Source: Chionis minor
Lineage: Eukaryota > Chordata > Aves > Charadriiformes > Chionididae
Direction of reading: 5' to 3'
Length of the DNA: 64,000 nucleotides
Assembly: GCA_013398295.1 (NCBI GenBank)
Contig: VZSF01001349.1
Span: 1,886,562-1,950,561 of the forward strand
In this document: one piece after another, positions 49,363 through 62,224 of the stretch
Layout: every line of letters starts with the position of its first letter
Numbering within the stretch: position 1 is the stretch's first letter
Notes under the pieces: generated by a model
What the model was told of the DNA's origin: nothing
The model's database searches: none
The model's input: only the letters and a program-made list of their open reading frames with translations
Made by a program: the position numbers and the translations under genes

Positions 49363-52300
49363 GAGATCGGCATGAGCTTTACTCATACTTGCTTTTTCTA
49401 TTCCCAGGATTTTCAATTCAGCTTTCATGGAAGTTGTCAGAGGCTCCCCATCTCCAGGGAACAACAATGAAATACAGTAATTGGATGTGGCACTGCAACT
49501 CTGTGAGTTTATCCCAACTTGTCAGTGCTGGCTACTGTTTCCCTTCATTAATTCCATCACACTGCCTGGTGACCACTGATTTGACATGCCCTGTCTGAGC
49601 AGAAATTACTATTCTTCACTCAGTGACCAGTCCCTCATCCCATACTCACTTGGGCAGTTCTGCCATCAGCAGGATTTCTCATACACATCGGAGCTGGAAG
49701 GATTCACTTGAGGATCCTTTAGTAAGCCAACATGAAAAAAGGGAACGTGTGGTAACTGAGCTGCTGTCACTGGTTTGCATTATCAGCTCTGTACAGTGTA
49801 ATAGTATGTGTGGAACTCTTTGTAGCCAGCAAATAGCATTTAACCAAAAATGACCATAAAAAGAAGAGCCATCATGGAAAGGTGACAAGCTCATGTCCAA
49901 GAGAAGGAAGAGATTGTGCTGTCTGAAAAGTACAGCACAATCCATGTTAATTCCTACTGTGTTGTTGATTACTGCATAACAAAATACTTTAAAAATTGCC
50001 ATTGGAAGTTGTATCGGAAGACATGGCATTAGATGGCAAATCTGAAGCAATGCAGATCAGCAGAAAACAGCTGACATGACATAATAATACAGGACATAAT
50101 AATTCATAATAATATCAGATTGTAAAGACTGTTAATGTCCACTTGTCCAAACACTCCTAGAACAGTACTAGTTCACGTAGTCTCATACAAAAAACCCCAG
50201 AAGTAGGAATGCCTTAAGACATCAACTTACGTATCATCCATAGAGAAAAACACCTCTCCAGGGCAGCACAAGTTAGGCCATCCCTAAAGAGCAACAGCCC
50301 ACACAGTGCAGTGTATTTGAACTAAAGTTTCACCTTCAGACCCTCATCAGTTATAACTGAGAAAACTGATAGCAAGCTTATGAATATTAACAATATTTTA
50401 TACATACACATATAAATACGGATGTTTTAAATAATAAGGACAATTAGTAACTTAAGGATATTATTATATGCATATGGCTATTCTTTGATAAAAGAAAATT
50501 TTAAATTCACTTTGAAAAAAATTCTGAAAATTCAACTTATCTTAAACAGGCACAGACTTTGCCTGAACATTCAAATTTTAATGACTGTTTTCTGTGATTA
50601 AGTTTATTAAGCTATCATTATCCATTCAAATAATATTTGAGTATGTGTGGTTAATTCACAGATTCTCCTGGTTCTTTAACTGAAGAATATGTTCATCTTT
50701 ACTTTGCACCCCTAAACGATAGCCCTGGTCACATTTTTGTAATGGTTTTCATATTCAACTCCAGAGGAAACTGGATTTCAGTGATGGGTGAAACAGTGAT
50801 CCCTCTGTGTGTTATAAAGCACCTAAAAAGCAATGAGCTGCAAAAGGGCTACAGTTACTTGGAAACAGAAACTTAAGGAAGGAGTTTTTCTCATCCCATA
50901 ATCTCCTTGGCTCTGCTGTTAGCACCTTTTTCTGGTTTTGAACCTGTAGGAAATATTGTACTTCTAAAACAGATCATGTTCATTTTCTTCTCTGTATTTT
51001 ATCTTTCTTTAAAACCGTCCCCTTAAAGATATATATAATACCCAAATATTAGAAGATTCCTGTCCAGCTGAGATTGTCAGTCATCTCAGAATAAGCCCTT
51101 CAATGGGAACCACAAATGCGAGGTTATTCGGAGAAGCCTGCATCCACCAACATCCTCCCGCCTGCATTTGGAGGGAATCCACTCCCTTTGACACCCCAGC
51201 TTCTAGGAATCTGCTAACCATCGAGGCTGCAGAGGTTCTTCAGAGAGAAGAAAAATCTGCAAGCCATTTTCCTAACCTGGTGAGCCAGGTCAGTAAGACA
51301 ATAAAAGAAAAAATGAAAGAAACTAACATAAATAGCTTTTGACATCCAGTGCCATAAAAGTAAAATACTTTAAAACTTGGCATCATATAGAAGTTAGCTA
51401 ATTATAGTGGCGCCATTCATGATGATATAATTAACTGTATGTCTGCATTTCTATTATAAACTCCTATTTTCAGAGGTTTATGATACAGCTTTAAAAATTT
51501 GCTCTGGCCAGAGACTTGGCATGCCAAATCTCACCCTGGAAGCAACTTTTTTCACTCCAAAACTGAAGGATACAAACCTGCTGGGTTTTTTGAAAGCTTA
51601 TAGTAAGGTAACAAAAATCACCACACAGAAATAATGCCTTTTATGCCCTCACAGACTTTAGGTTTTTAAAAAACAAATTTTGCCTTATGTTGTGTGATTT
51701 AATGAAAGAAACCCCTCCCACTACTCATTTCTGGAAATGCTACTGTGCTGCACATAGTCTAGGCTAGGGACATGTCCAAAAATTACACACTTCTAACAAG
51801 GACCTGCTGTTTGAACAACTCCTGCACTTAAAACAGTCTGACATCTTCTTATTCCTAATGGGCTCTTCCTTTTTCTCTCTCGTCTTTCTCCCAAAAGCTG
51901 TATGGCTGCCAAAAAGCTGATCTTACGTGAATGGAATTGAGGTCCCTTTCCTGCATTTAGCAAACTCAGAAGTGATTCCTTACAGAAAAAGAAGAAACAC
52001 CCTGCAATATGCAAAAGAGCTGAGTTATGTGAAAGCGGACAGGCAAAACTAACATACACACGCAGTGCATAGGTCTGTTTGCAGAACAGGCAAGGGTTTA
52101 GGTCCAGTGGTTACCGGGACAGTCTGTCAGTAGGCAGAGAGATTAACTGCCCTGCAACGGCTTGGTTCCCTGTGTGCATTTAGGCTGGTCACTTGGTGAC
52201 TCTTCTTATCTACATATTATCTCCCTGAAATAAACATGCTGAGGCTTAGGCGTTATGGTAATGGAAGTCTATTGAGATATGTAAAAATTTTGTTTCTTAC

Positions 52301-54147
52301 TCTGAGAAGAATAATCAGAGCTTTCACCATACTGAAAGAAAACGTGACTGGTCAAATATTTCTCAGTGAAATTTGCAAAATAGAGTTATAGCCAAGGAAT
52401 ACTCTAATATATACTTCTAACAGAATCCCTTAGGCCAAAAATTGTGAAATTAGGTGTCATCCCTAAAATCCTAATTACCAACATTGTACTGGAAACTCTC
52501 ACATGATCTCAAGAACGCAGGTTCTTTCCCCTGTTGCCACGTTGGAATGTTCTGCTCTCACTCCTCTGCTGCTTTCCATCAGCCTGGAGAAGATACTGTT
52601 TAGCCCTTTGACCCTCTCAGAACCCTTTCTGCAGCTTTGAGTTGAGCCAATATCTGTGGGATCAAAAGGGGGTTTCATCGACTCACCAGTCAGACTGATA
52701 GGCACTTTGGGATTCTTCGAGCAGTACACAAAAACATAGTAAGTTTCTTCCTTTCTCTATGGATATGGTTATTTTTCCCCTCAGAGTTCTGTCTTTTAGG
52801 ACATTGTTATTAATCCAAAACAATATGAAGAGACATTTTATTCCCTTCACAACAAAACAGTTGATCACTATTTTTTCTCATCTTCCTTTCCCTCCACATA
52901 CTATAACCCCACTTTGTTTGGATAGCGTCTCTGCAACCTTTGTCTGCACAATTGTATCACACAGCTACAACTTTCCTTCCCAGCAAATACCCTTTGAATA
53001 CTTTCCAGATGAAAAACTATACTGGTTCTCTCCAGGAGGCCAAACAACGTTTTTGAAATGCCAGGTGTACACACTAACTAACTCTGTACTAGCTCCAGTG
53101 GTGGTGATCACTCCACTGTGTCTCTCTGCTCCGTATCTGAAGGTATAAGGTCTTGGGGGGCGGGGGAAGAAAAAAGGAAAAACAGAAAGCCATCTCTATA
53201 GCATTGAAACACAAAATACACAAGAAGTCTGGAAGTAATGCTATGCATATTTCAACCTTGACTAGAAAGGTTAGGGAATAAACAAACACAAAAAAAATTC
53301 ACATAACTTACTGTTCATAGTAACTATATAATACAGTCGAGAGCACGTTCCTAAGAGCAAACCATGCTTAAATATTTGGAAATGTAGTTATTGTGGCTAG
53401 AGGTATCTGGTGACAACATTCGTGATGGCGTTGTTAGAATTCATAAACACACAAATGCAGCCAACAGCTCTGAGCGCACTGGGGACTCTTGCCAAGGGAT
53501 AGAAGTTTTTCTTCCCTTGCTGGTAAGGTTATGGAGGGACTATAAACCGTGTGTTTGTACATGAATCATTATGATTTGTAAGAATATCAAGGGGGCCCAC
53601 ATCACAGCTTTTCTCACTAAGACTACCAAGGTCTTGTACCCGTACCAAGCTAGTCTCCAGAGATGTTAACGGGCTGGGTACAGGCTGAAACTCTACCCAG
53701 CAGGCTTGGTGCAGCACAGCTTCCTGGACAGCACATCACAGGGACCCAAGATGTCCCAGACAGCTAAAAGAAGCTCAGGGATGTGCTGTACTATAAGGTC
53801 ATTTGTCATGTCTACGATGTTGATTTAATCTGTGGGCGCTGTCTTGGCGCAGCTTCCAAGAGCTCCAGGTGTGGAAGCCCTGTAGTAATCAGTGGTATTT
53901 CCTGCGAGCAGCCCGTGCTGGAAGCAGAGCCGCTGCAATGTGCCGGCACCCAAGAGAACCCACACACCTCGTTAAGTAGGAGAGGGGTTTGTCAAACACA
54001 AAGGACTAAAAAAGTTCAATGCAAATCTACCTCAGAGTTATCTTGGGCAGAACCACCCCACTGACTGCCTTCCTGTCCGCATATATCAAGATATACACAA
54101 ATGAAAACGATAAAGCATCAGATTCGGTTCTTAATTGAGCAATGTAT

Positions 54148-54221
54148 ATTTGGAGTAGCTCCTCTGAAGCAAATATAGTTACACTCTTATTTATTTCAGT
54201 GTAAATGAGACCAGAATCTGA
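54148..54221. repeat. Ancient palindromic amniote repeat
   Basis: The sequence tttggagtagctcctctgaa, atagttacactcttatttat, ttcagtgtaaatgagaccag and aatctga follows an old amniote repeat built of ggagttactcc, tttacaccagtgtaa and gagatcagaatcaggcc. The palindromic design suggests a non-autonomous DNA element. It is related to 22572-22610. Confidence 0.5.
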
Positions 54222-55649
54222 CTTTTGGAAGTTCCCTGACAATTTGCAATGCAGCAAAGTAAAAGACTAAGTTCAATCTTCAGTAAGCACTAAGACTCCT
54301 AGAAGGATAATTACTTCAGTTAGTGACTGTCTAATCTGTGAATTACTTGGTCAGATGCTATTTTTAAGGCATTGATGCAAACCCATTGCAAGGCAACGCA
54401 AATCTGTATGACAGATAATGATCTCCTTTGTCTCAATTATTTTTCCTCCAGTGGGATTTTATCTTTGCTGTCTCTTACTTTTGTAAAAAACATTTTGTAA
54501 ACTATCTATTATAAAATGGGACAGATGAAAGAGTGTTTATATAAACTGTATTTTGATGTCTACATGAGTTTGAGATATAATTCCAAGTGCACCCAAACTA
54601 CTGATAATTATATTTTAAATACACATACAGTTTAAACAGACATGGCCAGGAATACTTTCATAATGCATTTTCATCTGAAAATGCCAATTCATTAAAAATT
54701 CAAAAGCTAACAAAAAAAAAAATCTGTTCAAACAAGGAGGGAAAATGGAAGAGATGCATTGAAATTAGAAGAACATATCTTCAAATGAGCAAGTTCCCTT
54801 TTTCATTCAGATTTTAAAGAAAGTAGATTAAACTGAATTTATAACATTGAAAGTCTTCAAATAAAACTGGAATGTCTCAATAGACTCCGTCCAAATTTCT
54901 ATGAGATTTTACATTTGAATATTATTTAGATTGGCTTTTCATCCAAGCTCCAGAAAGAATATTAAATCTTGAAAATTCTCAGGAGTTACGGTAATCATAG
55001 CGTGCCCAGCAATATTGCTAATCTAACTGTTCAGAATATCAATGTCACCTTGCATTACAGCACCATCAGTGGTCCATGCATGAAATGTTTTCTCAATAGT
55101 TGGAACATTTTGGCAGAATAGTACATTTTTTTCAAAGAAAACAGTATGAAATTTTTTTAAAGTGAAAAGTTATTTTGATATTTTGAAAACTTTTACAAAC
55201 CTAGGTGTGCATTTTAATGTAAAATATTGTAATTGAAAACATCACTAAGATGTAGTCCTATTCTAGAACTTTGATCCTTTTGTTATGCCTCAAAACCTTT
55301 ATTAATTGCAATAGTTAACAGTATCTAATGGAGAGATTAACCTTAGCAAAGTGTTTTAATTTTTTGGAGTGAGATTTTATTAAGCAGCGTTCAATGCTGA
55401 TACAGACACTAAGTCAATAAGATGAAATACTTTTAAATTTACATGCTTCATGCCAAATGACATTTTCCTATGAAATATCAGAATTCATATTTTACTGAAT
55501 ATTTAAGATACTTCATATGGAGATTTCTGAAGGCAGAAAATTTTTAAATTTTTCTATTCTCAGAAATCTTTCATTCTCGCAAGCTGTGTTGAAAAAGTCA
55601 CTTGTTTCCCACGGGATGTAAAAATGGGTCTAGTTTTCCCTCAGAAGGG

Positions 55650-56200
55650 ACCTGTGCCATAAGTTGTTCAGCTCTGTGGCCACGCTGGCTTGCCCCGCCA
55701 CTGTTAAACTCTGTGTGCGCGCAGAGCTGTCGGTGTGTCTCCTTGGCGAAGCCAGTAAGTAGGTTTGTTTCTGTGCCAAAGTGACGCCCAGGCAGGGCAG
55801 GACCCGCGGCAGGCAGCGCCGCTCCGGCCATGGGGCAAACACGCTCCTCGAGGGCCTGGGTGAGGCAGAGATGCGTCTCCAGCCTTTTTGCTTACCCTTG
55901 GTTTCTCTGTAGGAAAATCTCCCCGATTTGTTTTGCTCTGGTGGCGTCAGGGGCAGCAGCGGCCTCTGTACGCCTTTTGGCACACACACAGCACAGAGAA
56001 AGTGCTGGGCTGTTCGAATTCTGTCTGCAGTCGCCTTCGGGCTGCTCGTGTGCCCCGCGTGTGTGCACATGGCCATGGGGACCTGTTCTGCAAGGACCCA
56101 GTCAACATCCCCTGCCGCGAGTGGCACAGGGACCGCTGCGGCCAGCCCCACGGGCAGCTCGCTGCTTTCTCACTGGTGGGTATCTGCCATGGGAAACCAC
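55650..56200. other. GC- and CpG-rich island
   Basis: This is the largest CpG-rich block after the left edge (ggcagcgccgctccggcc, tgccgcgagtggcacagg, ccgctgcggccagcccc). Frames are open on both strands, as expected from GC content. It may be an orphan CpG island, a promoter of a non-coding RNA, or surround a GC-rich exon (next feature). Confidence 0.55.
55913..56175 (+). CDS. Exon-like open frame in the CpG island, unknown
   Basis: A good 3-prime splice-like site (ttacccttggtttctctgtag) ends at 55912, and CACTG|GTGGGT at 56175 is an acceptable donor. Between them one frame is open for two bases plus 87 codons. Its second half has codons almost all ending in G or C (GAC CTG TTC TGC AAG GAC) and reads GDLFCKDPVNIPCREW then HRDRCGQPHG, with three Cys and two His spaced like a small metal-binding or disulfide module. 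Another plus-strand frame is also open over most of this region, which weakens the case. No family was recognised. Confidence 0.2.
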
Positions 56201-57360
56201 TATTTGACAAAAAAAAAAATGTCATCTTGTCACCACGTCATCTACTGAAGGCTGGTTGAGGCATACAGCCTCGGTGCAGGTGACAGTGGCCAACAGTAGG
56301 AGCGTAAATCTGCTACTTAGCTGAAGAAGAGAGAGGCAAACACAGAAAGGCGACTCACAGCACTGGAACTGGAGGCCCAAAGCAGCATGACTTAACCAAA
56401 GGAGCAGGATGACTCCCTGTCCCCCGTCCTTTTCACCCCCTGCAGCGTTTATACTGCAGTGCTAAATACCCTCAAAACACAAATGCTGGACTGAAAAGCT
56501 GACATTACCTTATGGGCATTTAAGCGTGTAATCAGTGGGAGATAGCTGCCTAAGTCAGGGCCAAGAGCACACAAATTAGTTTTCTTCGCACCATTACAAA
56601 CACTTTAAATCTTTTAAGAATATTTTTTTCATGCTGTTTAATTTTATTTTTAACCACAATTATTATAGCCATACTCTACAAAACCATACTCCACTCTGAA
56701 AAGCAACTGATGAGCTCCCAAATCAACATTTAAGCAGTTTAGAAATTAAAACTTGTTTAGGAACCATGGTGTTTAGAGTATTACTGAGGTGCTGTTCTCA
56801 TTTCATACTACTTCAGGATCTAGTCAGTCCAGTGGAAATCAATATAATGATTCCAATCTTAAGAAAAAGCAAAATGAACAGCAGGGAATAGGATTCAGAG
56901 ATTGCACATGTCAATTTTAAAATACCGTCTTTTGATTTATGTTCATTCCTGCTGTGCGTGTGTGAGAAAGAGCTTCTTTAATGTATTTCTAGATCAGTTA
57001 GAAGTATGTACCAATACAGCTACAAGATAATGAGCCTGAGCCTGCTCTGGCTGCTGTATCGCAGGCAGGCCCGAACATTACTCTGCTCACCATGGACGTG
57101 CTGGAGAATCCTCAGCTCACTGGGGACACACGGAAGAGCAGTCACGGCAAACAGCTTTACCTATAGGCCTAGAGCTAAGGCTTTAGTGTATTAATGGTTG
57201 CCACAGAAAATACGAAACTGATTATTTGCCATGAAATGAGTGGTCTGATTCTCCCCAGCTGTACACGCTTCTGGCAGGATAAAGAATCTGCTTCTTGCCT
57301 TTGCTCTCTGATCACACGAGGCAATCTGCCTTACCTCTCTCTTCATCCTCTTCTTCGCAG
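56201..57360. other. Non-coding stretch
   Basis: No supported gene or clear repeat. A block near 56515-56570 (gtgggagatagctgcctaag, tcagggcc) weakly recalls old amniote repeats. The right end (57330-57360) is the pyrimidine-rich tract of the next feature. Confidence 0.45.
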
Positions 57361-57450
57361 CCATGTCTGAGATGGGGTATATGATCACGAAAAAAAAATG
57401 GTATGAACAGATTTATCCCCTGGCCGACCTTGGCCATACTATCAGATCAG
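57361..57450 (+). CDS. Exon-like open frame with strong splice borders, unknown
   Basis: A roughly 30-base pyrimidine tract (ttacctctctcttcatcctc, ttcttcgcag) ends at 57360, an excellent 3-prime splice site. Ninety bases later CAG|GTAATA is a good donor. Only one frame is open in these 90 bases; it contains an ATG at 57363 in a favourable start context (GCAGCCATG) and reads MSEMGYMITKKKWYEQIY, then PLADLGHTIRS. Without splicing it would stay open to TAA at 57495-57497 (44 codons). The exon is phase-symmetric (enters with two bases, leaves with one). The peptide is not recognised, and an A-run (nine A at 57390-57398) raises some risk of a sequencing indel. Confidence 0.25.
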
Positions 57451-57497
57451 GTAATATGGCTGTGAACAAGGAAGTACTGTGCCTGCTGCTTCATTAA

Positions 57498-59404
57498 CAA
57501 ATCGCTTCTAGCACTTAATAGTCCACCAGTACTGCTGGCAGGTAAATTTTCATCCAGAGAAACTCTATAAAATATACTCACAATGACACAACTGACTAAG
57601 CCAATACGGTGTTGTAAGAATTACACAGATCATCTGCTAATTTTAGAGGCTGTAATGGGAAGTGTTCCCTTCTTGGAACTATCCTCCAGTATTCTACAAC
57701 AGCAATAGCGTTTTTTAAAAACGCCCCTCAGCTTTTAGGGTTCGGAATATTGTAAGCAAATCAAAATTGTTGCCACTCACGATAAACTTATCACTGCACC
57801 ATTCCTCATTTAGTAGTATTTTTAATGAGTACATTTGTCAGTATCTGACATTTGGTCCAGTGTATACAGTACCACTGAGAATCTGACACATGGTGCAAAT
57901 TAAAGATGCCACACAAACACACAAGTAGCTCGCTATGACAAAACGGACACAACGGAAAAACATACGTGCTATATGCAGCTTTCCAAAATTGTCTTTCTTA
58001 TTTATTTTTAAAAGCATTGCCTGAACAACCTTTTTTCAACCCTCCCCTCCAAACTGCGTGCCAACAAAGGGATTCTGATCATCTGCAGTTTTTAATCAGA
58101 AGTTTGGCGATGCAGAGAGCATAGCAAAACCCAGCTATGTCCTGCCTTGTCATGAGGAATGAATGCTCCCTACTTAAAGGCAACTTCCATTAGGCATACA
58201 CTTAGAGTTTATCAGAGGCAAGTAATATTAAACAGTCAAACGTCAGACTCTCGTTTGTTTGTAAGTGTTCATAAGTGACAGAGGAAGAGAAAATAGCAGT
58301 TTAATATAATTCTACCATTAGTTATAGGGATGCAAAACCGAAGTAGCTCAAGTGAAGTCAGCAGAGATCTCCAGATACCCTGCCATGGCTGCCAGCAGCA
58401 TTTGGCCGAGTGGCTTACAAAGCCCAGCAGTGGCTATCACCCTTACTCAGTCACAGCAGCACAGCAAGCAGCACTTTGGGAAGAAGTGGGTAACTCCTTA
58501 GTGGCACATCTGGTAGGTATAGATGGCATTCATTTGAATAGCTTTGCCAATGGATGACATGCCAAGTCCTTGATACTAAAAGGCCAGTGCTTGATGTTAA
58601 TCATTCACTCTCTGCCAGTTAACATGTTTATCCTTCTAGGAAATACTTTGATCTATACTGGCACTTGAAATATAGCAACCAATGTTACTAGACTGGAAAT
58701 GAACAAACAAGATCTTGTGTGAATTGCCAAATGGCACAGCAAAATGCAGGATGCACGTTACAAAGTGTTGCTTAGCAACTAGAAAAGGCCATGCACTCCA
58801 TTTTACTATTTTGGTTTGAAATAGAAAATAAATGGCCTTATAGTTATTTGAAATACACGGAGAGCTAGAACATAATACTGCTCTGGAGAAACCTATTTGT
58901 GAAGAGTTTGTGTCATGGGAGACAGAGAGACTCTGAACTCAACATTCAATAGGTAAGTGAAGGAGAAACTGCCTTTCAGATATTTTGCCTTAAAATGTAA
59001 ATGTAACGGTAGTTTAAGTTCAGCGCATGCATTCTGCTATTCAACCAGGATTTAAAACAATTGTTTATTTTTACCTTTCATCTTCAAATGTTAAGACGGT
59101 TAGTGGTTTTTTTGCAAAGACTACTATTAGCTCATCCTCTGTTTGCGTGCAAGGAAATGGAAGTTTAGAGCAGTTGGTAATTTACCCATGCAAGTTGCCA
59201 AGCTGTGAATAGATCACAGGCATCCTGAATCTAAGCAATCTAAAAAAACTTCTGCACAACATGGCCTCCTTCCTCCTTCTTACACAGCTCCCCCCATGCC
59301 TGGCAGCTGGTCTTTAACATGCAGATATAAATAATCGCCTGGCAATACTTCATACTCGTACAGGAAAAATAAAGGTCTCTGAAAATGCTAATTAAGTCTC
59401 TCAT
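57498..59404. other. AT-rich non-coding stretch
   Basis: I see no gene or recognisable repeat between 57498 and 59404. Short frames (for example 58330-58557 on the plus strand) have no domain or splice borders. Confidence 0.5.
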
Positions 59405-59530
59405 ACCTCAAAGCACTTACTGTCTTTATTTTCCAATGGGAGAAACTGAGGCAGGGACTAAAATGACTCTTGAAAATCACATGGGAAGTCTACTGAGGTT
59501 TGAGCGCAGAACGAGGACGTCTGACATTTA
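59405..59530 (-). mobile_element. MIR SINE
   Basis: The plus strand reads tttattttccaatgggagaa, actgaggcagggactaaaat, gactcttgaaaatcacatgg, gaagtctactgaggtttgag, matching in order the reverse complement of MIR (ttatccccattttacagatg, aaactgaggcacagag, aagtgacttgcc, ggtcacacagctagtaagtgg). It is the best-preserved MIR in the window. The open frames crossing it are therefore repeat-derived. Confidence 0.65.
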
Positions 59531-59634
59531 TCTTAGTAGTACACTCTTCTCCTCTACCACCAATATTCTTATTATACAAGCATCTAAAGTGGGTTCGAGT
59601 TCTCCCCAGCTATCCCTCAGCCAACCAAACTCCC

Positions 59635-59830
59635 TTGCAAACACCACCTCTGTGCCAGCTCTCGCCCCAGGCGACGGCGGGGCTGAAGCCTGTAGCCAGC
59701 CCTCAGTGCCCGCGGAGGAACCTGCCTGACTCGGGGGAGTCGAGCGAGGAGACTCAGGCCCAAAGGGGCCGAGCCCTTCGCAGCAGCGCAGTGCACAAAG
59801 GGGCAGCCGCTGTCAGGAGGTGTCAGGCCC
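59635..59830. other. GC- and CpG-rich patch
   Basis: A 200-base GC-rich patch (ccaggcgacggcggggctga, ggagtcgagcgaggagact, aggggccgagcccttcgcag) lies just right of the MIR. Frames through it differ in two registers and look compositional. No role is assigned. Confidence 0.4.
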
Positions 59831-62224
59831 TTAATCTATGTAACGTTGTGTAAGCTTCAGCCAACAGCCTTCTACACAATACCGCGTGTGTCTGCCCAAA
59901 ATGGTGTTTCACATAATTGCATTGTTTGCTTAGAAGGGACCTGAGATCCGGATCAAGTTCAACAAGATCTGTGTCATTCTAGTTAGTGCTGTTTTTCAAG
60001 CACACCCCTTCAGTGAACAGAAAGCCCTCTGAATCCATGACCAGACTTTCGGGGCCAGATAACTGACTGTTTCGGTTTCTTTCAAGTTGTATCGCAGTAG
60101 ACACACACAGTATCCTGGATACTGGACAGATTTAAAAGTGGGAAGAAAAGGTTCCAGCACACTGGCTTTAAAAGGGAGAACAAAGTAAGTGAGGATCAGA
60201 GGGAGGAAGGCGATCGCTATGACACTAAGACAATTAATCACTGCCAGATGTTAAGGGTCACACAGCACTGCATGCTGGGAAGACCAGCAGGGGTTCTTGG
60301 ACAGGGAATAGAGGGAAAAAATAACCTGTCATGTCACTGAACTAGTCAGAGGTTTAGGGTTCCTGTCATTTAACTATTAGTGTGCTCTTAATAATGAAAT
60401 GACAATGCGTTGCAGAAGAAGAGGAGGAAGATAGGGGAGTTGGCAGAAAAGAAGGAGCAACAGCTTAATAATCTCTGTCTGTCAAAAGCACTAAAAATAC
60501 CATCCCAAATTCAATGCTCTTACTTCTGTAATGAATGTGCCGGGGTTCCTGTTTGATTAATAGAACACTTGTTGACTGACAATGACAAATGTGCGCATGG
60601 TTTGAACACAGTACTGTGCATAAATAATTTAAATTGTACTATGGCCAGAGCTCAGCTTGCACTGGGGCTTCTATCATAAACCCCTGTGTTTCAGCAGTTC
60701 ATAACTTGGCCTTAACAGAAAAGCTCAGGAGTCTCAAGCCTAAAGTTGGATGGAGAAAGTTGGCTGGTTTCTTTGAAGTATCAAAAAGAAATCAATACCC
60801 TTTGGAAATCACAGACCTTTGTTAGGGTAGCGATGGTGGTGTCTCTATTTGCTATCGTTGTACGTCTCTCACATTACAGCAAAAAGCAGATGGCTTTACA
60901 ATGAGTAATGCTAACAAACTCGTATTCGTGGTTCTTGCCACTCTTCCCCATGAACGGCAATATACACTCACTCCAAAAACAGGGAACTTCTTCCTTTGAA
61001 CTTCAGAAATCATTTGTAAGGGGAAGATTTCACAGCATTTTGTAAATGGACACTTAGTTGCAAATATTTCCTGCCTTCCTTTGGGAGGTGATTTTAGTTT
61101 AGTTAAGCTGTTATCTCTTCAAAATGAACCTTTTCCACAGGAAAACAGGCTTTTACCTCAAAAAGGAACATTTTCCACTGAAACTGACCCAACTTTTTGT
61201 TCTTAAAGAAATGTGTAAGTGCTCAAATATTTATAACTTAACTATTTCACACCCCTGGGGCACACAGGAACAAACAATCGGACCTTCATAGAGGTGCTGA
61301 CTATCTCAGATAAGACCTACCTTCAAAATTTCTATCCATCCCTATATGTATGAATTCAGTCATCTCAGTCATAATTTACTTTCCTGAATATTTTATCCAC
61401 CTGATGTGAACACACAAACACTTGAAACAATGTGTGAAGTGTTGGCTGTTTTGCCATTGTTTTCTGCCAAATCAGAATACTTCTTTAAATCATTATCCAG
61501 GGAGTAGAATAGCGATGCTAGTTTAAACACTTCATCACAATATGGTCAGCATGGAACAACAGCCAAACTGAATATATCACCAGATTAAAAGCTATAACGG
61601 AATTTCCCCAAACAGTTCACATAGTTTCTCTACGACCCGCTCTTTCCTTTCAATTTGTTGGATCTTGTAATCTATCAGATGACTTTTGGTGGCCTAAATT
61701 CCAACCCAGAGAAGTGCTGCTGAGGACATTCAACTTCCTCAGCAGCCACTAAAGCTGCAATTCCCTGGTACCTTTGAGGAGGACTTGGCTTTGCAGAATC
61801 AGGCTCTGAAGGCTTGAGCAAATAAGCATTAGTTTGTTGAACTGTTCTGAGTATTTTTTTCCAGATTCTTTTGGTTTTTTACAATTGATAGCATGTGAAT
61901 TACATGAATAGCAAATTTATGTACATTACATTCCATAAACGCATAGAAGATCTGCTTCTTTGCCCTATTCTATATTAGATAAATTAAGAACTAGATAGGT
62001 AGCCTCAAAATGTAAGTAACCATTTTCAACTGCATTATACCTCCTTCAATCACTGTAACAAACGTTTTTTATTAGTTTCCTTGACTCACTAACTGGAGTC
62101 TCAAATTGTTCTTGCAAATCTCCCTAGATCAGGCAAGTCTTTATAGCAACATCTACATTGCAGTCAAGTTGTATAATGTAAAGGGATGCACAGTAGTAAC
62201 TTTTGCAACTTGCTGAAATGAACA
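59831..62224. other. AT-rich non-coding stretch
   Basis: No supported gene. The short piece at about 59930-59985 (gcttagaagggacctgagat) may be a CR1 3-prime-end scrap. A purine-rich run of agaagaagaggagg lies near 60415-60430. Nothing else is recognisable. Confidence 0.45.

Larger units (their letters stand above)
41239..55649. other. Long AT-rich non-coding stretch
   Basis: More than 14 kb without a supported gene. It contains one MIR-like relic (45655-45780), a TA/CA microsatellite (46582-46628), two old amniote repeats (47335-47384, 54148-54221) and a T/G-rich tract (49238-49362). Frames of 120-180 codons at 45824-46195, 46300-46701, 49050-49598, 49679-50050 and 52759-53148 have no domain, overlap frames on the other strand or cross low-complexity DNA. 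The part at 54400-55560 is notably AT-rich and repeat-free. Confidence 0.45.

Noticed and set aside
49050..49598. 182-codon open frame, longest in the window
   Set aside because: It runs through the T/G-rich low-complexity tract, giving a Phe/Gly/Val-rich artefact with no domain.
52759..53148. 129-codon open frame on the plus strand
   Set aside because: No domain or codon bias; composition resembles neighbouring non-coding DNA.
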